From Typha latifolia (taxonomy: Eukaryota; Streptophyta; Magnoliopsida; Poales; Typhaceae), in the NCBI GenBank assembly GCA_019914945.1, contig CM034100.1, positions 8,877,096-8,941,095 of the forward strand: DNA of 64,000 nt, in the 5' to 3' direction. Both the position numbers and the translations under genes were made by a program. The first letter of the stretch is position 1. The number at the start of each line of letters is the position of its first letter. Positions 45,641 through 57,432 of this stretch are shown here, piece after piece. The notes under the pieces were generated by a model. That model saw nothing but the letters and a program-made list of their open reading frames with translations, was not told where the DNA came from and searched no databases.

Positions 45641-46276
45641 TTAAAGTGTTATTTATAATACTGTAATGTTCGATATTCATTCTTTTTTTTCTCAATGAAT
45701 CCATAAGAAGTGATCCAATTTTTTTCATCGGGTCCGGGTGACGTTAGGTCAAAGTAAGGTTCGTCCTGAGATAGAGAGCAATTCAAGGTAAGCAAGAAAA
45801 GGGCTGCGCGTTAGTAAGCTAAGGCGGCAACGCATACCCCTATTGGAAATCTCCCCTAGCTGCTTGTCGCCTGGCAGCCTGCTCTATGGTTTCAGTCTTT
45901 TCGAAACTTCATCTCTTCAATCATTTCTCTCCCCGTCCTTCTCTTTCTCACTGCTAAGGTAAGGATCCTAAGAGTTCATCACCCTACAGGTTTGACAGTA
46001 AACTTATACGAACCCGCTTTCCCCCCTGCTTCGCTTCCCCCTCAGGGGGATAAGGAATCGTTTAGGCTCATAACAAATTAAAAGTTGCTCCTGCTACTTA
46101 GCCTAGAGCCTTGAGCATTGTACAAGGACGTGCTCCCATAATGATATCTATACTACCTAATATTGTCATGATATCAGCCAATTTCCCTTCTTTTCTTTCG
46201 AAGCCCGAAGCCTCATTGGTTGATCCAGCTTCGGATGACGCTTTGGAAAACCTCCGGATCCTTAATGCGGGGAAAA
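45641..46276. other. Organelle-derived DNA inserted in an LTR (mitochondrial-like, with a plastid ndhH scrap)
   Basis: The sequence differs sharply from its surroundings: mixed composition, C-runs as in 'cccccctgcttcgcttcccc', no repeat relatives in the window, and a style typical of plant mitochondrial intergenic DNA. On the minus strand 46184-46134 encodes KLADIMTILGSIDIIMG, the C-terminal end of plastid NdhH, then diverges before the natural stop. The insertion joins the LTR at 'cccctcttttt' and 'ctcgacca', without a target duplication. The mitochondrial origin is inferred by resemblance; the ndhH match is recognised directly. Confidence 0.6.
46134..46184 (-). pseudogene. ndhH: Plastid ndhH C-terminal fragment
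   Basis: Seventeen codons match the last part of plastid NADH dehydrogenase subunit H, without the final few residues and stop. Only about 51 bp are recognisable, so it is a non-functional scrap, either transferred via the mitochondrial genome or joined as filler during repair. Confidence 0.6.
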
Positions 46277-46627
46277 CTCGACCATTTGGTTCCCTTTGTC
46301 TATATCCCTTAATCACATCCACCATTCATCTTCATCTCCATACCCATCGATAACCCTAACATCCACTCCACCCGTCACCACCACTATCACCCACGTTATT
46401 CCGTATTTTAGTTCCTGTTGTAGTTCGAATCTCTGAAAAGTATAAATACAAAAGTTGTAGATCACATAGTTACAAATCTAATCCATTTTATTTCATAATT
46501 TTCTGACTATAGGAGAATATCTTATGGATATTTTCCCACGGTTGTGCAGACTACTTCCTGCAATAAATTCAGATCTTAAGGAAATGTTCCGTAGCTGATC
46601 TTTTGGTACAAGAACCCATCAACTTGT

Positions 46628-47290
46628 TGATACGGGGATATGATTCGGACTTCACCGATGTCTCGAGCATGCATTCACTTTAGGAGTGTTTTTGTTTCTT
46701 ATTTTAATATTTAATTTCTAAGAAAATAAGTTTTCTATAAGTCGCGTTCGAACGCGGGTGGAGTGAGTTCGAACGCGGTTGTGAACGCGGTTGTGAACGG
46801 GTTGTGAGAGTGTTAACGCGGTTGTGAACGCGGTTGTGAACGGGTTGTGAGAGTGTGCATTGTGTATTGGAACGCCCCATTCGAATGCACTGTGAACGCC
46901 TACATCGCGTTCTCAAATCTAGAGAAGTGGGAAACAAGCGCGTTCGATCGCGTGTTCGAATGCCTGCATCGCGTTCGCAAATCCAGAGAAGAGCGAACTC
47001 GGTGCGTTCGAACGCGGTCGGCGAAATTGTATTGTTTAGGGTTAATTTTGAGTTGTTTGGTTAGCCTCTAAAAGGGATGTGGATGGCAATCAAAAGATTA
47101 TTATTGAAGAATTGAGTTTTGTCTTCCCCACATTCGATTCGCTTGAAACTTGATTTGTTGGAAAACTCTTTTCTGAGGCTACAACATATTTCACGTCGAT
47201 CCAACGACGACATATTTCAAAGTTCCGTGCTAGATCCAGTCCAGATCAGAGAATTGGAAGAGATCGAACCTTAGCCAAGGGGAAGTCGTA
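46628..47290 (+). mobile_element. A2 LTR, truncated
   Basis: It starts TGATACGGGGATATG. It has a palindrome array (46740-47015) that includes local duplications of 'gcggttgtgaac', then the region equivalent to the family A TATA section ('gcctctaaaagggatgtgg', TATA lost). It is cut at about 47290 by minus-strand integrase sequence. It is the best A2 copy. Confidence 0.75.
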
Positions 47291-47990
47291 TCATACGGTT
47301 GCACCCTCACAAACACCCAACTCCCGATGTCGAACGCCTGCTCCCTATGGCTGCGATCATAAACTTATTTTATGTGGTTTTGAGCAAGTTTAAGATGAGC
47401 ACGCAACCTCCTCAATGTGGCGTCTCTATCCATCAAAGCTAAGTTTACCTTCGTCCGATCAACCGATGCCACTGGATCATAAGCGCATAATGTCGGAGTC
47501 GTGCGTCTATTCACCACCTCAAATGGAGTCATGCTAATACCGCTACGGTAGGCGGTGTTGTAAGACCACCTCGGCTTGGCTGTTCGTCTGTGGATGGTAG
47601 GCTGAACTAAAGTTCAATCGAGTCCCCTGTAATCTGAAAAACTCCACCCAAAAGTCTCATAAATACACGATCACGATCTCAGGCAATCGTAAGTGGCATG
47701 CCATGTAATCGCGCAATATCTCTAACAAACATTTCAGCCAACAACTTGGTTGAAAGCAGATGTGACAATGCTAAAAAGTGCGCATACTTGCTCAATCTGT
47801 CAACCACTACAAAGATAATGGAATAACCACGTACCAGCAAAAGACCCTCTATAAAGTCCATAGAAATGTCTTCCCAAATACGGTCCGATATAGTTAAAGC
47901 TGTAGTAATCCGGCCGATTTTAATGCGGTTGCCTTAGCCCTTTGACAGACTTCGCAAGCACGGACAAAACGCCACTTGCGATACTCCCCA
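47291..47990 (-). pseudogene. Family A integrase fragment with deletions
   Basis: Minus-strand reading gives the zinc region end ('FVRACEVCQRAKATALKSAGLLQL'), 'MDFIEGLLLVRGYSIIFVVVDRLSKYAHFLAL' (47861-47679), and the C-terminal linker up to about 47300. About 100 bp are missing near 47565, between the core and 'MTPFEVV'. It is fused at its start to gag via a roughly 25-bp scrap of RT. Confidence 0.8.
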
Positions 47991-48812
47991 TAGGCACTTG
48001 GACTTCTCCTACAAAAATTAGCCCATTCGGTAAATCCTCCACCACGAATAACCACTAAATACCAATACAATGCCATTACTTGGAGGTGCAAGCATGCTAT
48101 CTAGACCTTTGCATCTTCCGTTGTACCTTGATAATCAAAATATTGTTCAACTTGAAACACCCAATATGTTGGATGACTGCCTTGGAATTTTTGAAAGGCC
48201 ATGCATGCGATTCTCCCCTGAATAACATTGTCGGGTTCGCGAAATATCCTTGGTTCAGGTTTAAACCTTTGTGCATGTCGGGATCAACCTCATCCTCAAA
48301 GTGCCAATCCTCCTCATTGATCAATCGCACCGGTGCCGCACGCCTCTCGGGTTCCACCACCGCTGGTCTTGGGTTTTGTAATGGAGGTGGGGGATGATGT
48401 GTAGGCATAGGTAAGAGGGGATCATTGACACTCATATGACACACCTGGACCTATGGGCTATTGGTTCGATGAGGCCCCACCGCTGGTTCTTCTTGAAGCT
48501 TCGATCATCGTCGAGGAGATGACGAACCCAATCGGTTCATGACATATTCGTGAAAATCATTGTGATCCTTTTGAATTGCGTCAACTCTATGCAGCAATGT
48601 TTGGAACATGCCCCTAAGTTCATCTGCCAAGCCTATATTCACATCTATGGACGTTGGTTGACTTTGTCCTGCCGTGGTCACTCTGAAGGAATCGGCCTCA
48701 CGGTTAGGGTCATCGTGGATTGAGTCTTCCCTTATCGGTGTGCTCTCCCTAGGTCTCCTTGTTGATGTCATCTTTCTTGTTTCAACCATTAATGGAGGTC
48801 TGAGGTTCGCCT
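47991..48812 (-). pseudogene. Family A gag fused to integrase
   Basis: The N-terminus (48789-48505, 'MVETRKMTSTRRPRESTPIREDSIHDDPNRE' and 'LRGMFQTLLHRVDAIQKDHNDFHEYVMNRL') and the linker (48444-48097) are followed by 'VIRGGGFTEWANFCRR' (near 48000). The frame then passes through a short RT-derived piece into integrase. Everything from mid-gag to the integrase zinc region is deleted. Confidence 0.82.
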
Positions 48813-48813
48813 A

Positions 48814-48824
48814 CTCTGATACCA
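48814..48824 (-). promoter_or_regulatory. Single family A primer-binding site
   Basis: TGGTATCAGAG lies three bases inside the LTR end at 48828 on the minus strand. One copy only. Confidence 0.75.
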
Positions 48825-48827
48825 AAT

Positions 48828-49620
48828 TGATGGGTTCTTGAACCAAAAGATCGACTACGGAACAATTCCTTAAGATCTGAATTTATTACGGGAAGGAGTC
48901 CGCGGAACCATGGGAAAATATTCGTTAGATATTCTCCTGTAGCCATAAAATTATGAAACCAATTGGATTAGATTCACAACTTCGTAGATTTGAATTGAAA
49001 TGGGGATGAAAACACCGAATAACGTGGGTGATGGTGGTGATGACGGGTGGAGTGGATTTTAGGGTTATGGATGGGTATTGAAGATGAAGGTGGATGGTAG
49101 ATGTGATTTACTGATATAGACGAAGAGAACGAAGTGGTCAAAATCGCAAAGAAGAGGGGTGGCTCGATAGTTGAGGAAGATTAGAAGTTAGGAGAGCGAG
49201 GAGAGAGAGGGTCTAGAGAGAAGATATGAGACAAGAAATCAATAATCCAATAGCATAATGAAGTTGGCTACCATCCAAATATTTATAGAGGCTAGCCAAT
49301 AAGTCCTAAAACAATAAGTAACCCTAATTCTAGAGGATTCCCGCCGATCACATTCGAACGCGCTCGATCACATTCAAACGCACAAAAGGCGTTCTCTGTA
49401 TGTGTGAACGCGATGTAGGCCTTCAAACGTAGGCATTCATACTCGCTCAACCGCGTTGGAATGCACTTTTCGCGTTTTTTGTATTTGCGAACCTAATGTA
49501 GGTGTTCGCAAGGGCGCTCAAATGCGACCACTCCTGCATTCGAACGTGACCTACAAGAATTTTATTTTAATAAAATTAAATAACTAATGCAATAAGGAAA
49601 GATCCTAACTAAAGGTATCA
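48828..49620 (-). mobile_element. Family A LTR, full length
   Basis: 793 bp from TG (48828) to CA (49620, complement of TGATACC). It contains the array (49345-49555) and a decayed TATA region ('atttatagaggc' near 49280). Its 5' end abuts gag of another copy in the same orientation, not pol, so it marks a nested insertion or deletion. Confidence 0.85.
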
Positions 49621-50396
49621 TCACCTCAATCGGTAAATCCTCCAACACGAATAACCGATTTATACCAATGCAATGCCGTTCCTTGGAGGTGAAAGCTTGG
49701 CATCTGGACTTTTAAATCCTCTACTATCCCTTGACATTCAAAATATTGTTACACTTGAAACACCCAATCTATTGGATCACCGCCTTAAAATTTTGGAAAT
49801 TCCAAACGTGCGGTTCTCCCCCGGATAGCATTGTCGGGTTTGCGAAAGATCCTTGATTTAGGTCTAAACCTTTATGTATGTTGATCACCTTCTCTAAATC
49901 CTCAAGCACGTCCATCACCATCTTCAAAGGGATCAACCTCATCCTCAAAGTGCCAATAGTCCTCACCGACGAAGCGCACCGGTGCCGCACGCCTCTCGGG
50001 TTCCACCACCGCTGGTCTTGGGTTTTGTAACGGAGGTGGGGGATGATGTGTAGGCATGGGTAAAAGGGGATCATTGACACTCACATTTCGCACCTGGACC
50101 TATGAGGTATCGGATCGATGAGGTTCCATCGCTGGTCCTTCTTGTGGTACCGAACTTCGTCGAGAAGATGACGAACCCAATCGGTTCATGACATATTCCT
50201 TTAGATCATTATGATATTTTTGTATTGCATCAACTCTATGCAGCAATGTTTGGAACATGCCTCTAAGTTCATTCGCGAAGCCCATATTCACACCCATGGA
50301 CATTGGTTGACTCGGTCCCGCCATGGTCGCTCCAAAGGAATCGACCTCATGGTTAGGGTTGTCGTGGGTTGAGTCTTCCCTTGCCGGTGTGCTCTA
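49621..50396 (-). pseudogene. Family A gag, truncated at both ends
   Basis: It includes the coiled-coil N-terminal part (50324-50100, 'MGFANELRGMFQTLLHRVDAIQKYHNDLKEYVMNRL'), the linker (50093-49902) and the core start, ending at 'ALHWYRSVIR' near 49640. The first about 30 codons are lost at 50396, where LTR sequence begins without a PBS. Confidence 0.82.
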
Positions 50397-51228
50397 TGGG
50401 AAAATATTCCTTAAGATCTGAATTTATTGTAGGAAGCAGTCCGTGCAACTATGGGAAAATATTCGTCAAATATTCTTCTATAGTTAGAAAATTATGAAAC
50501 CAAGTGGATTTGATTTGTAACTTCCTGATCTACAACTTTTGTATTTATGCTCTTCACAGATACAAACTACAACAGGGAAAATATTATGGAAAAACGTGGG
50601 TGATAGTGGTGGTGACGGGTGGAGTGGATGTTAGGGTTATCGATGGATATGGAGATAAGGTGGATGGTGGATGTGATTAAGGGATATAGACGAATGGAAC
50701 GAAGTGGTTAAGATCTCAAAGAAGAGGGAGGACTTAACAGTCGAGTGAGATTAGAAGTTAGAAGAAACCTTGCCAACGGTAGATGTGGAAGGATGGTGAA
50801 GAGGCAGGAGGGAGATTAGGGTAGATAGATGATAGAGAGGCAAGAAATCAATATTCTAATAGCATAATAAATTTGACTGCTATCCAAATACTTATAGAGG
50901 CTAGCCAACAAGTCCTAAAATAATAAGTAATCATAATTCTAGAGGAATCCCGCCTATCATGTTCGAATGCGCCCGATCGCGTTTGAACACACAAAAGACG
51001 TTCTTCGTATATGCGAACGCAATGCAGGCGTTTGAACGTAAGCGTTCAAACTCACCTGACCGTGTTCAAATGCACTTTTCATGTTCTCTGTATTTGCGAA
51101 CCTGATGTAGGCGTTCACAAGGACGTTCGAACGTGACCCCTCCTGCGTTCGAACGCGACCTACATGAATTTTATTTAATAAATATAAACAACTAATGCAA
51201 TAAGAAAAGATCCTAACTAAGTGTATCA
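50397..51228 (-). mobile_element. Family A LTR lacking its 3' end
   Basis: It ends at CA (51227-51228), the complement of TGATACACTTAG. It contains the array (50960-51175) and a decayed TATA section ('cttatagaggc' near 50890). The last about 50 bp of U5 and the PBS are deleted at the 50396 join. Confidence 0.82.
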
Positions 51229-51831
51229 GATGTGCTTGAGTATTTAGAGAAGGAGATCAACTTGCATAAAGGTTTAGACCTGAACCAAGGATCTTTCGTG
51301 AACCCAACAATGCTATTTGGGGAATAACCGCACACTTAGACTTTCTAAAATTCCAAGGCGGTGATCCTACGGATTGGGTGTTTCGAGTTAAGCAATACTT
51401 TGATTGTCAAGGGACAGCGGAGGACGCAAAGGTCCAGATGGCAAGCTTTCACCTCCAAGGAACGGCACTGTATTGGTATCGATCGGTTGTTCGTGGTGGA
51501 GGATTTACCAAATGGGCTGACTTTTGTAGGAGGATTACACGCACATTTGGGACAGCAGCATATAAAGATTTTGCTGCCACATTAAGCAAGATAGTTCAGA
51601 GGACGACCGTATTGGAGTACCAAGCATAATTTGAAATAGTTAGTAGTCGTTGTGAGCCACCTTGCCCAAACCGACATTGATGAGCACATTTATTTCAGGA
51701 CAAGCGGATATTCGTGCTCTATGTCCACCACTCTTGAGGAGGCCTTTGAGTAGGCTGTGAGGATAGAGCAAAAGCATAAGGCTCTCAAGATGGTAGCGAA
51801 AACAAGTTAGGGCAATCGAGATGGGCGGTTT
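51229..51831 (+). pseudogene. Family A gag core, opposite to the adjoining LTR
   Basis: It gives 'FQGGDPTDWVFRVKQYFDCQGTAEDAKVQMASFHLQGTALYWYRSVVRGGG' and 'TAAYKDFAATLSKIVQRTTVLEYQA' (51360-51629), then a decayed C-terminus to 'KALKMVAKTS'. A family B LTR interrupts it at 51832. It starts exactly at an LTR terminus of the other strand. Confidence 0.85.
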
Positions 51832-52794
51832 TGTAACGCCCCCGCCCGGCACGGGCACGTGCACGCCCACGCGCCCACACAGCACGCACAGCGTATGCGA
51901 CAGGTTGGGCGGGGCCCGTCACACATAGATACTCTCCTGTACACATATAATCATGACATCATCAAATAAAACCTGCTAACCTATCCATGATCACATAATC
52001 TATCACCAAATAAATCATACTATTAACCAAATAAACCGGTTAACATATGAATATCCCAGTTCACAATAATATACATTAGATCACTACATAATCTAACAGG
52101 ACCCACATAGGCCACAACAAACCATCAAGATACAACTAAAATAACTAATACAAGAGTACACTATGATTCGACCTATAATATCCAAATCATCATCTAATAC
52201 AAAAGAGTGCAAATATCAAATACTAGTACAACTCAATATCTTGTTAAACTATCATCTATACCGTCTTGCATCTATAGTTCACCTCATCATCGTTCTAAAA
52301 TATCTTCTCAAGATATCTCGAGTCGCTATCACGTACCACATATCTAAGAGGGTTAGAAAAGAAAAATAAAGAGAGTCATGAGCAAAAGGCTCAGTGAATA
52401 GACCTTATCCCGAATCAGTGATGCCAAATAGAGAGTAAATCATGTACTAGATAATATGAATTGGAAAGTAGCATGATGCCATGTATGAACATGTATATAT
52501 GTATCCTCAATGACATATATATGAATAAAATTAATTCTCATGAGTGAGCATATTATATCCTCAACTAAAAAAAATATATCACATGATGAAATTACCAGAT
52601 AACATCACCGAATATAACGTCATATCATGTATAACAATAATGAAACTGGTCACATAAATGATGATGCATGATGCATGCCAGATATAATCCACATATCTCT
52701 CACTATCACAATCAACCGTCTCAACTCTTAATATCATCCATCATGCTGGACTACGGTACCCGGCCCCAAACTCGATACACATCATGTCACAAGC

Positions 52795-52995
52795 TCAAAG
52801 CATATCCTGTTATACGCTAAGAGTATCTCTGTAGATGAATCATACTCTGCCATACACTAAGGGTATCTCAAAAGAAAGTAATCATCCCCTGCCAAATGCT
52901 AAGGGTATATCAATGAAAGTTGTACCCTATCATACGCTAAGAGTACAACCATCAGTCATCACCATACTCTGCCATACACTAAGAGTATGTCCAGT
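52795..52995. repeat. Tandem hairpin-forming repeats in family B LTR
   Basis: Five degenerate copies of 'atactctgccatacactaagagtat' with variable spacers. Each copy can fold because ATACTCT pairs with AGAGTAT, or ACCCT with AGGGT. The related tract in the opposite strand is at 44026-44130. Confidence 0.75.
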
Positions 52996-54458
52996 ACCAG
53001 TCTGGACCAGATACCGTTCTAGCCATCACATCATATCACATCACATCACATTACATACACATGTACTTTTATGATTTCCTATACATAATAAATCATATGC
53101 ATATATCCAGTATGACAATAGATCATGCAACTCAGGAATTTAGGTGGTAAAGAAACCAAGAGAAAAATGATGCAATGCCGACTCTAACCATGTATCTAAC
53201 ACATGTATACTTTTGCTAATCTATCACATGCATACTCATGATAGAGATCATCCCAACATAAAAACCATAATAGTATAATCATCTCTATATATCACCAATG
53301 TACTCATATCTCAGATTAGCCTAATTTAATACATGATAAAATATGCTTGACTGACATCATCTCTAGATAAAATCATATAATCATGCTGGAGGCAAAGGCG
53401 TCTAGGGGATAAGACTACTCACTATTTGATCAGAAGACACAAACCACGCATCTCTCACGTCCGTCAGATAACCGAATGACACTCATCGCTAGCAAGGTCC
53501 ACGGGGTCTCAAATAAGGGGGTTCGGGATTTAAAAATATTCAAGTAATATTAATTAGTCGTTTATCCAATTAAAATTAGTTCAAATAGAATATAAATGTT
53601 TATTTGGTTTAAAAACACTTCTTTTACTTTGCACATAACTAGATTCACATTATAGGTACGATTCAAATATTATGACATACTATTATTATAAAATGCTAGT
53701 TATAATATACGGAAAAAGGTTCGTTTCTTTTTATTTAATATTCTAAATATATAATTATAAAGTAAAAGCTAAACAATTATAAATGGGATATAAGTATAGA
53801 TAAGATCTATTTATAATAAATTTATATTTCTTGGTCTATCTTAATTAGTTAGAAGTTTTATAGTATTTACTTAATTATGCAAAATAATTAATTAATTAAT
53901 AAGACTAGTATCTTATTCTACACACGATAGTATATAATAAATTGTTAAGATTACTTAAATTACATATATTATGAATATCAGTACTTAAATCTAATAATTA
54001 TAATTTACAACACTATTGATTAATCTAATAGAAATATAAATACATAGTTACATCAAAATAAGTATTATCTATATTTATGCATAATATTTTATAACCTAGT
54101 TAATCCTTAATTATACTAATTATAATTAATAATCAATATGTTGAAGAATATATATTATTATTAAAATAATTAATGTCTAAATAATTTATCTACATTAATT
54201 AAGGAAGTAATACCTAATTAAATAAATAAATAAATATAAAATAGAGTAGATAATAAAATAATGTCACTAGTGCTGGGCTCGGCAGAGCACTGTCTGCTAT
54301 AGTGCTAGGCCGAGCCTAGCACTGTGCAGAAAGGAAAGGAGTAGAAATAGAAGAGGAAGCTTCTCACCGGCCGCGGCGGCTTTGGGAAAGTGGCGGCGGG
54401 CCGACGTTGGCAACGAGGAGTGCGAAAGAGGGTGGAGAGAGAGTGGAGTGAGAGAGAG

Positions 54459-54461
<3 letters not shown>

Positions 54462-54515
<54 letters not shown>
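54462..54515 (+). repeat. (GA)n microsatellite
   Basis: 27 uninterrupted GA dinucleotides in the leader part of a reversed family B LTR. Confidence 0.95.
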
Positions 54516-54517
<2 letters not shown>

Positions 54518-54634
54518 TGGCGGTGGAGGGGGTTGCGGCAGCGCCGGGGCCCGCCGCAGCCCATTGGTTGCGGCAACAGCAACGGGCGCGTGGCAACCCA
54601 CCACACAAGCTGCATGCGCAGCTTGCATGGGCAC

Positions 54635-56292
54635 AAGTATGTACCCTATCTTACGCTAAGAGTACAACCATCAGCCATCACCATACTCTATCATACACTA
54701 AGAGTATGTCCAATACTGGTTTGGACTAGATACCGTTCCTGCCATCACATCATATCACATCACATACACATATTTTTTATGATTTCCTATACATGATAAA
54801 TCATATGCATATATCTAGTACTCTAACAGATCATGCAACTCAGCAATTTAGGTAGTAAAGAAGCCAAGATAAAAATGATGCAATGCCGACTCTAACCATG
54901 TATCTAACACATGTATACTTTTGCTAGTCTATCACGTGCATACTCATGATAGAGCATTCCGACATAAAACCATAATAGTATAATCATCTCTATATATCAC
55001 CAATGTACTCATATCTCAGATCAGCCTAATCAGATGCATGATAAAATATGCTTGATTGAAATCATCTCTTTATAAAGTCATATAATCATGCTGGAGGCCA
55101 AAACGTGCATATACATAAGATATAATATATCCTAATTTGAAAAAGGCGTCTAGGGAATAAAATACTCACCACCACTGCAAATACCAAACAACCACTCGTT
55201 TATGTTGCTACGACAATGATCAAGCCTCAATAGTTAGGTCCACAGGGTCTTGAACAGGGGGGTCGGGATCTAAAATTATTTATAACAAATAATGTCAGTC
55301 TTTCTATTCATTAAAATTAGCCAAGCAAAAAGATAATTTGTTGTTCTAATTATGTACTCTTCATTTCTATATTTGTTTTATTATTTATTAACCATAATTA
55401 TATTATTTAATAGTATATTTAAAACATAATTATCTGCCTATTATTCTCATTGATAATTAAGAAAATAAGAATTAAGTTACTGCAAATAGTTTTGTAAGAA
55501 TATACGTACATAACCCTAATAATTACTATTACCCACCTAGGATTAAAATAGTAATTTATATTGCAGGTATTTTGCTAAATAAGATATAATTAGAATTATT
55601 TACTAACTATGATATAATAATATTTAATCTATATAAATTAAATACATTAAATTAACTAAACTAATTGAATAATTAATAACATAATCAAATATAATTAGAA
55701 ATAAATAATGTGCATATATATATATATATTTATATCTATATAAACTATACATAGTGCTGGGCTCAGCCTAACACCACTTGCAGGGTGCAGTCTAAGAGGA
55801 AAGAAGGGAAGAAGGAGAAGGAGAAGAAGAAGAAGAAAACGTAGAAGAAGAAGAAGAAGAAGAAGAAGAAGAAGAAGAAGAAGAAGAAGAAGAAGAAGAA
55901 GAAGGAGAAAGCGGGGAAGAGGGTTGGCCGTTAGGGGAGAGGTACGGTCATTGGTGGCCACTCAGCAGCCGGTCTCTCGTCGGCGGCTCAAACCTCTTGT
56001 GTCTCGAACGGCAACTGACAAAGAGGAAAAGCAAGAGAGAGAGAGAATGCGGGGAAGAGAAAGAGAGAGATTATTAGAGAGAGGAAAACGGGTCACACGG
56101 CGACGGCATAGTGGCCGGTGGGCCAAGTCCCACCTCCGCACGTCGCCGCGACGTGGAGAAGAGTGGCTCGGTGGAGGTGCATGGCACCGCCACCGTGCCA
56201 CAGCATGCATGGCATGATGGGCACGAGGTCGGCCACAGCATGGCTGGTCGCGTCGTGCCCATTCTCGCTTTAACCCTACTTGGGTTGTTACA
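54635..56292 (-). mobile_element. Second family B LTR segment, 5' part
   Basis: It begins in the repeat section (54640-54760), overlapping in content with 52900-53060, and continues through an AT-rich block, hairpin region (about 55755), (GAA)n tract and GC-rich inverted repeat. It ends at GTTACA (56292), the complement of the LTR start TGTAACAACC. With 51832-54634 it forms an LTR with a large partial duplication. Confidence 0.75.
55843..55904 (+). repeat. (GAA)n microsatellite
   Basis: About 20 GAA triplets in the leader of the reversed B LTR. Open frames over this stretch are low-complexity artefacts. Confidence 0.95.
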
Positions 56293-57030
56293 GTATGCGT
56301 GTGGAGAGTTACCCTCATGTGATTTCTATTAACTGGTGGGGTACCCGATCTAAATGGATTTTGATATACCTTTAGCGTATGGTAGGGTATGATTATGACT
56401 AAGATACCCTTAGCGTATGGCAAGGTATGCTTTGAGCTTGCGGGCAGGATGTTGAGATCGAGTACCGAGTGTTGACTGTGCACAGTGGTCTAGTATGATG
56501 ATATTATACTGAGATGTAAGTGATGATCATGATGTTGAGAAATGCATATGATTTCATTATTATCTATTATACCTGATTATCGAATGGTCAATATGCATCA
56601 TAGGTAATTGCATTTGATATCATAGCATGATCATGATCGGCATGCATCATATGTATTATATTTGAGAGAGAGTTATGATGATGGAATGACATGGAGATTT
56701 ATTTATACATTGTTGATGATTATATATTTTATCAGTTATGACATGACATATTATCTATTTTTCATTTATGTAATATTGAGGAACATTGATATATTCATTC
56801 ATGACATGATGCTATTTCTGATTCATATTATCTAGTACATGATTTACTCTTTGTTTGGCATCACTGATTCGGGGTAAGGTCTATTCACTAAGCCTTTTGC
56901 TCATGACTCTCTTTATTTTTTTTCTAACCCACTTAAATATGTGGTACATAATAGCGACTTGAGATATCTTGAGAAGATATTTTAGAGTGATGATGAAGTG
57001 AGCTATAGATGTGAGATGGTATACATGAAG
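56293..57030 (+). mobile_element. Family B LTR fragment, inverted relative to its left neighbour
   Basis: Plus-strand common 3' part beginning near the 'taccctta gcgtatggca' repeats (about 56370-56430) and ending near 'gagatggtatacatga'. It lacks both LTR termini. It abuts the natural start of the reversed B LTR at 56292. Confidence 0.75.
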
Positions 57031-57112
57031 CGACATGGGAGTTAGAGACTGATATCTTAGAGCGTTCCCCGACTTTTTACCTTGAGGGCAAGGTGGGAGA
57101 AGCGTGGTGGGC
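57031..57112 (+). pseudogene. Family A pol C-terminal tail
   Basis: It reads like the chromodomain end: 'ATWELETDILERSPTFYLEGKVGEAWWA'-type sequence directly before the LTR at 57113. Only the last about 27 codons remain. Confidence 0.65.
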
Positions 57113-57183
57113 TGATACACTTAGTTAGGAACTTTTATTATTACATTAGGTGTTTATTTTCATTAAAATAAAATTCTTATAGG

Positions 57184-57375
57184 TTGCGTTCGAACGTAGG
57201 AGGGGTTGCGTTCGAACGCTTTTTCGAATGCCTACATCAGGTTCCCAAATACAGAAAATGCATATTGTGCGTTCGAACGTGGTCGGGCGAGTTCGAATGC
57301 ATGCATCACGTTTGCACATACAGAGAATGTCTTTTGGTGCATTCGAACGCGATTGGGTGCGTTCGAACACGATTA
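57184..57375 (+). repeat. U3 palindrome array of family A LTR
   Basis: Seven or more GCGTTCGAACGC-derived motifs lie in about 190 bp, with a recurring longer unit: 'ttcgcacatacagagaacg' spacer, then the palindrome. The array ends about 60 bp before the TATA box. Equivalent arrays occur at 45228-45411, 58728-58925, 60225-60410 (plus) and 18575-18775, 49345-49555, 50960-51175 (minus). Confidence 0.85.
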
Positions 57376-57432
57376 ACGAGAGTTTTCTAGAATTAGGGTT
57401 TCATATTGATTTAGGACTTATTGGCTAGCCTC

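Larger units (their letters stand above)
45155..46621 (+). mobile_element. Family A 3' LTR carrying an organelle-DNA insertion
   Basis: It starts TGATACACTTAG and ends CCCATCA. Without the 636-bp insertion (45641-46276) it is about 830 bp, the normal family length. The array lies at about 45228-45411 and a 'tataaatatgtgg' TATA region at about 45469. LTR sequence is continuous across the insertion apart from about five lost bases. Confidence 0.85.
51832..54634 (-). mobile_element. Family B LTR, 5' end missing
   Basis: It starts TGTAACGCCC on the plus strand. It carries a run of hairpin-forming repeats (52795-52995), the AT-rich block (53560-54260), a perfect 10-bp-arm hairpin (54301-54323) and a (GA)n tract (54462-54515). 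It stops at 'gcatgggcac' (54634), before the natural start, and joins the middle of another B LTR. Confidence 0.85.

Noticed and set aside
46098..46353. Host gene in the organelle-like insert
   Set aside because: The frames overlap mitochondrial-like sequence and a 51-bp ndhH scrap. No exon structure or full domain is present.
57184..57375. Heat-shock element interpretation of the TTCGAA motifs
   Set aside because: Heat-shock elements need TTC and GAA blocks spaced by two bases. Here they abut directly, so the standard HSE pattern is not met.
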